Program-made: the position numbers and the translations under genes
Assembly (NCBI GenBank): GCA_963743785.1
Contig: CAVURD010000014.1
Span: forward strand, 77,659-141,658
DNA length: 64,000 bases
Direction of reading: 5' to 3'
From: Bog-473 sp963743785
Lineage (GTDB): Bacteria > Actinomycetota > Acidimicrobiia > Acidimicrobiales > RAAP-2
The notes under the pieces: generated by a model
What the model saw: the letters and a program-made list of their open reading frames with translations, nothing else
What the model was told of the DNA's origin: nothing
Database searches by the model: none
Shown: one piece after another, positions 61,113-64,000 of the stretch
How the letters are laid out: each line of letters begins with the position of its first letter
Position numbering within the stretch: position 1 is the stretch's first letter

Positions 61113-64000
61113 GTGCCAGAGTTGATCGGTGCGCTGCCTATCCTCGTCCGCGACGTGACGCTACCTCCGGTGGGACAGGCACACGCTCGCGTGCTCGATT
61201 CGATCGAGCTGGCCGAGGCGGTCGTCCTCGGTGATCTCACGCTGGCCCTCTGCTTGGTGAGCAGGTTCGTGCCCCTCGGATCTGCGCTCCTTGTGCTGGG
61301 TCTCCTCCCCATCGCGGCCATCTCGGCCAGGCACCGGGTACGAGCCGCATTCGTCGGCGGACTGGCGGCGATGTTCGTGGGCTTCCTGGCCGCCGGTGAC
61401 CGGGTCGTCCTGGCCGTGGGCGTCTGTACGGCCATCGGGGCATTGGTAGGTCACGCCCACCGGAGCCGCTGGGGCGCGGTGCGCACCGTGGCCACCGGCA
61501 TCGTGCTGTTCTGGCCACCGGCATCCCTGGTGACGGTCGGGCTCCTGGCCGCTTTCACGACGTCGCGACGTTTGGCCATTGATCAGACTCGAAACTCCTG
61601 GAGCGGGACCGGCCAGACCCTTCGCAATATGCGCCTCGGTGGGATCGCTCACGTCGGGGACGTCGTGGTCAACTGGGAGACACGGTTCTGGTGGCTGGTC
61701 ATTCCCATTGCGTTGTTCGCCTTCGTGGGGGCGGTCTGCAACCTCGGATGGTTTGCCGCCCGCGGCACGTTGCATACGCTCGACGGCCTCGGTGGTCCGC
61801 GATCGCTGCTCTTCGACGTGCAAGATCGTCGAGCCCCGGCGCCCGTCCCGGTTCGGATGGACGACGTGTCCTTCCGCTATCCCGGCAGCGATCACTGGGC
61901 CGTCCGCCATGTGGCACTGCGGCTCGAGCCCGCTGAGTTCCTGACCATCGTGGGACACAACGGCTCGGGAAAATCGACATTGGCACGGATGCTGGTGGGC
62001 GCCGTGCCGACCGAAGGCACCATTACGCGCGGCGGCGCACCCGGTCTCGGTGCCCAGGATGGAAGTGCGCTGATCTTCCAACGTCCCGATGCCCAGGTGC
62101 TCGGCGTCCGCGTCCGGGACGACTTGCGGTGGGGCCTGCCGAGCACGAGGGTGGTGGATACCGAGGATCTCCTGGCGCGGGTCGGTCTCGAGGGATTTTC
62201 CGATCGTGAAACGGCAACGCTCTCCGGGGGCGAGATGCAGCGACTGGCGGTTGCGTCAGCCCTGGCGCGCCAGCCACGGTTGGTGGTCTCCGACGAATCG
62301 ACGGCGATGCTGGATCCCGAGGGCCGGGTGGTTCTCATGAACCTCCTTCGATCCCTCCCCGATGAGGGAGTCAGCGTCGTCCACGTGACTCACGACCCAC
62401 TCGAGGCCTCGGCCGCACCGCACGCCCTCGCACTTTCGAATGGACGACGCGTGGACCACGTCACCCCGGTCGCGATGCCGTCCACCCAACCCTCGCTGCC
62501 TTCCACTCATCGTCCCCCGGCCCAAGCGTTGTCGCTAAAGGGGGTGGGTCACGTCTACTCACCGAGGACCCCCTGGGAACGCCGGAGTCTGGCAGCGGTC
62601 AATCTCGAGATCGCACCCGGCAGCGGCGTTGCCGTGAACGGACCCAACGGTTCGGGAAAGTCCACCCTCGCCTGGATTCTGGCTGGGCTCACGCTCCCGA
62701 CCGAGGGTGAGATTCTTCTCGGGGGCCGATCTCTCGCCGAACAGGTCGGTCGAGTCGGCCTGTCGTTCCAGCATGCCCGGCTCCAGCTGCTCCAGCGCCG
62801 GGTGCTCGACGACGTGCGTGACGCCAGCGGATCCGATGACGCGGCGGCGGCCGATGCCCTGTGGTCGGTGGGACTCGATCCCTCGGTCTTTGGATCTCGC
62901 CAGGTGGACCAGTTGAGCGGAGGCGAGCAGCGGCGCGTCGCTATCGCCGGGATGCTCGCCCGCCAGACCTCGGTCCTCGTGCTCGACGAACCCTTCGCCG
63001 GTCTCGACAAGGCGGGCAGCCTGCAGCTCGTGCAGGTCCTGGCTCACCTCCGTGCGGAATGGGGCATCACGCTGATCATCGTGTCCCACGACAACGCCTT
63101 GTTGGGGGGGATCGCCGATCGCTTCATCCGCCTCGAAGCGGGTCGGGTCGTCAGCGACTCCGACTCGACGCCGCCCGCTCCGGCAGTCTCGACTGCATCG
63201 GTCAAGACCAGAAGGCCGGCCAGTGACCTGAGCCTCCTCCGTTTGATTCCGGGGTCCTCGCCGTTGCACCGTCTCTGGGCCGGCACGAAGCTCTTGGCCG
63301 TCGGGGTTCTTTCACTGGCGGCGTCGCTCAAGCCAACGTGGCCGATCCTCCTCACGCTGGCCGGGGTCGTTCTCGTCGGCCTGATCGCCGGTCGCATCCC
63401 GATGGGAGCGCTCCCCCGAGTACCGCGCTGGTTCCTCTTCGTCCTCGCTCTCGGGGCCGTCCTGAGCGTTCGCTCCAGCGCTCCGCCGCTGGTGCATCTT
63501 GGCTCATTCCCCGTCAGCCTCGGCGGATTGAGTACCTGGGGTCGCCTGACGATGATCCTGATCCTGCTGGTGCTCAGCGCCGCGCTCATCGGGTGGACAA
63601 CGCCGCTCGGCGAGATCCCGGCCGCCTTGACCGTCTTGGGACGTCCTCTGCGCCGGGTGGGCCTGCCGATCGAAGAATGGGTCAACGCCACGGCATTGGC
63701 GATCCGTTCCCTCCCGTCCCTCATTGACGAATCGAGGACGCTGATCGCCGCCCGCCGTCTACGAAGACGGGTGGACCGGGGAAGCTGGCGCGACGGGCGC
63801 CAGGCCATGGACGAACTCGGGCTCCTCGCCATCACGGCGATCACGGTTGCGCTGCGTCGAGCGCGCGACTTGAGTGACGCCATCACGGCCCGCGGCGGAT
63901 TCACCGACTTCGACGACCCGGCCAGTCGTCCCCGGCTGCGGGATGTGGCGGTCCTGGCCGTCCTGGTGCTCGTCGTCGCGTCCGTCTTGATCCTGACGTA
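61113..64000 (+). CDS. Four-domain ECF transporter fusion: membrane domain, two ATPases, EcfT (runs off the window)
   Basis: One frame is open from GTG 61113 to the window end, at least 962 residues. Residues ~1-245 are hydrophobic (LALCLVSRFVPLGSALLVLGLLPIAAI; WWLVIPIALFAFVGAVCNLGW), probably the substrate-binding S unit, DUF2232-like. ATPase 1 has GHNGSGKSTLAR, LSGGEMQRLAVASAL and RLVVSDESTAMLD. ATPase 2 has GPNGSGKSTLAW, LSGGEQRRVAIAGML and VLVLDEPFAGLD. From ~residue 700 an EcfT domain follows (PGSSPLHRLWAGTKLLAVG; LGRPLRRVGLPIEEW; AARRLRRR; DAITARGGF with the Arg-Gly coupling motif). ECF transporters import vitamins or metals; the substrate is unknown. The ATPase Walker B of copy 1 reads SDES instead of LDEP. 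Confidence 0.88.
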   Translation, partial: MPELIGALPILVRDVTLPPVGQAHARVLDSIELAEAVVLGDLTLALCLVSRFVPLGSALLVLGLLPIAAISARHRVRAAFVGGLAAMFVGFLAAGDRVVLAVGVCTAIGALVGHAHRSRWGAVRTVATGIVLFWPPASLVTVGLLAAFTTSRRLAIDQTRNSWSGTGQTLRNMRLGGIAHVGDVVVNWETRFWWLVIPIALFAFVGAVCNLGWFAARGTLHTLDGLGGPRSLLFDVQDRRAPAPVPVRMDDVSFRYPGSDHWAVRHVALRLEPAEFLTIVGHNGSGKSTLARMLVGAVPTEGTITRGGAPGLGAQDGSALIFQRPDAQVLGVRVRDDLRWGLPSTRVVDTEDLLARVGLEGFSDRETATLSGGEMQRLAVASALARQPRLVVSDESTAMLDPEGRVVLMNLLRSLPDEGVSVVHVTHDPLEASAAPHALALSNGRRVDHVTPVAMPSTQPSLPSTHRPPAQALSLKGVGHVYSPRTPWERRSLAAVNLEIAPGSGVAVNGPNGSGKSTLAWILAGLTLPTEGEILLGGRSLAEQVGRVGLSFQHARLQLLQRRVLDDVRDASGSDDAAAADALWSVGLDPSVFGSRQVDQLSGGEQRRVAIAGMLARQTSVLVLDEPFAGLDKAGSLQLVQVLAHLRAEWGITLIIVSHDNALLGGIADRFIRLEAGRVVSDSDSTPPAPAVSTASVKTRRPASDLSLLRLIPGSSPLHRLWAGTKLLAVGVLSLAASLKPTWPILLTLAGVVLVGLIAGRIPMGALPRVPRWFLFVLALGAVLSVRSSAPPLVHLGSFPVSLGGLSTWGRLTMILILLVLSAALIGWTTPLGEIPAALTVLGRPLRRVGLPIEEWVNATALAIRSLPSLIDESRTLIAARRLRRRVDRGSWRDGRQAMDELGLLAITAITVALRRARDLSDAITARGGFTDFDDPASRPRLRDVAVLAVLVLVVASVLILT

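Noticed and set aside
1..64000. tRNA, rRNA, CRISPR arrays, insertion sequences, prophage or integrase genes
   Set aside because: I looked for conserved TTCGAATC-type loops, repeated spacers, transposase motifs and attachment repeats and saw none that I can support by eye. A covariance-model scan would be needed to exclude small RNAs.

Overview
The window looks like a chromosomal stretch from a high-GC actinobacterium, most plausibly of the Acidimicrobiia type. This placement rests on gene content, not on a marker phylogeny. Pointers are an F420-type LLM oxidoreductase, an Rv0121-type PPOX enzyme, a WS/DGAT acyltransferase, two complete branched-chain amino acid (Liv) ABC systems, a split LigD-type repair set, and gene starts that often carry a TAnnnT box directly upstream with no Shine-Dalgarno. 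I see no rRNA, tRNA, CRISPR array, insertion sequence or prophage.

Layout. 0-3.2 kb: a MarR regulator, a UBP-type zinc-finger protein, a thioredoxin-reductase-like flavoprotein and a LUD protein; an identical palindrome lies upstream of both marR and the zinc-finger operon. 3.3-8.7 kb: acyl-CoA dehydrogenase, cysS and valS (back to back, 20 bp apart). 8.7-13.5 kb: Liv system 1, with LivH and LivM fused. 13.6-18.1 kb: lipid-type genes (HSL-family esterase, WS/DGAT, VOC, LLM oxidoreductase). 18.2-21.9 kb: tsaC/sua5, tsaD, a small membrane protein and formate-THF ligase. 22-32.4 kb: accessory enzymes and regulators (secreted six-hairpin-like protein, epoxide-hydrolase-like protein, SDR, mycothiol-transferase-like protein, ArsR-SRPBCC fusion, fatty acid hydroxylase, TetR, siderophore-interacting protein plus MFS exporter, VOC). 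32.9-37.9 kb: Liv system 2. 38.5-42.2 kb: VOC/AraC pair, SDR, PPOX, and an RHH/Doc toxin-antitoxin pair.

42.3-52.6 kb is the most interesting part. It encodes an APC permease, a type III glutamine-synthetase-like ligase, a PPOX protein, a three-subunit glutamate-synthase-like enzyme (MgsABC/GlxBCD type), a DAO-family flavoprotein oxidase and an XRE-cupin regulator. Together these resemble a hybrid of the Puu (gamma-glutamylputrescine) and N-methylglutamate amine-utilisation pathways. A motif TGTTTCC-N5-GGAAACA occurs in the control regions on both sides of the PPOX gene and could be the operator of the XRE-cupin protein. Nearly every gene here is broken by one-base indels, while active-site motifs survive in the alternating frames. 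This suggests either uncorrected sequence errors or very recent decay.

52.7-64 kb: a universal stress protein, a BASS-family transporter, a berberine-bridge-type flavin oxidase, a secreted PepSY-like protein, a repair island (LigD-type polymerase, HhH-PHP protein, ATP-dependent ligase, 5'-3' exonuclease) and, running off the right edge, one giant ORF that fuses a membrane domain, two ECF ATPases and an EcfT transmembrane protein.
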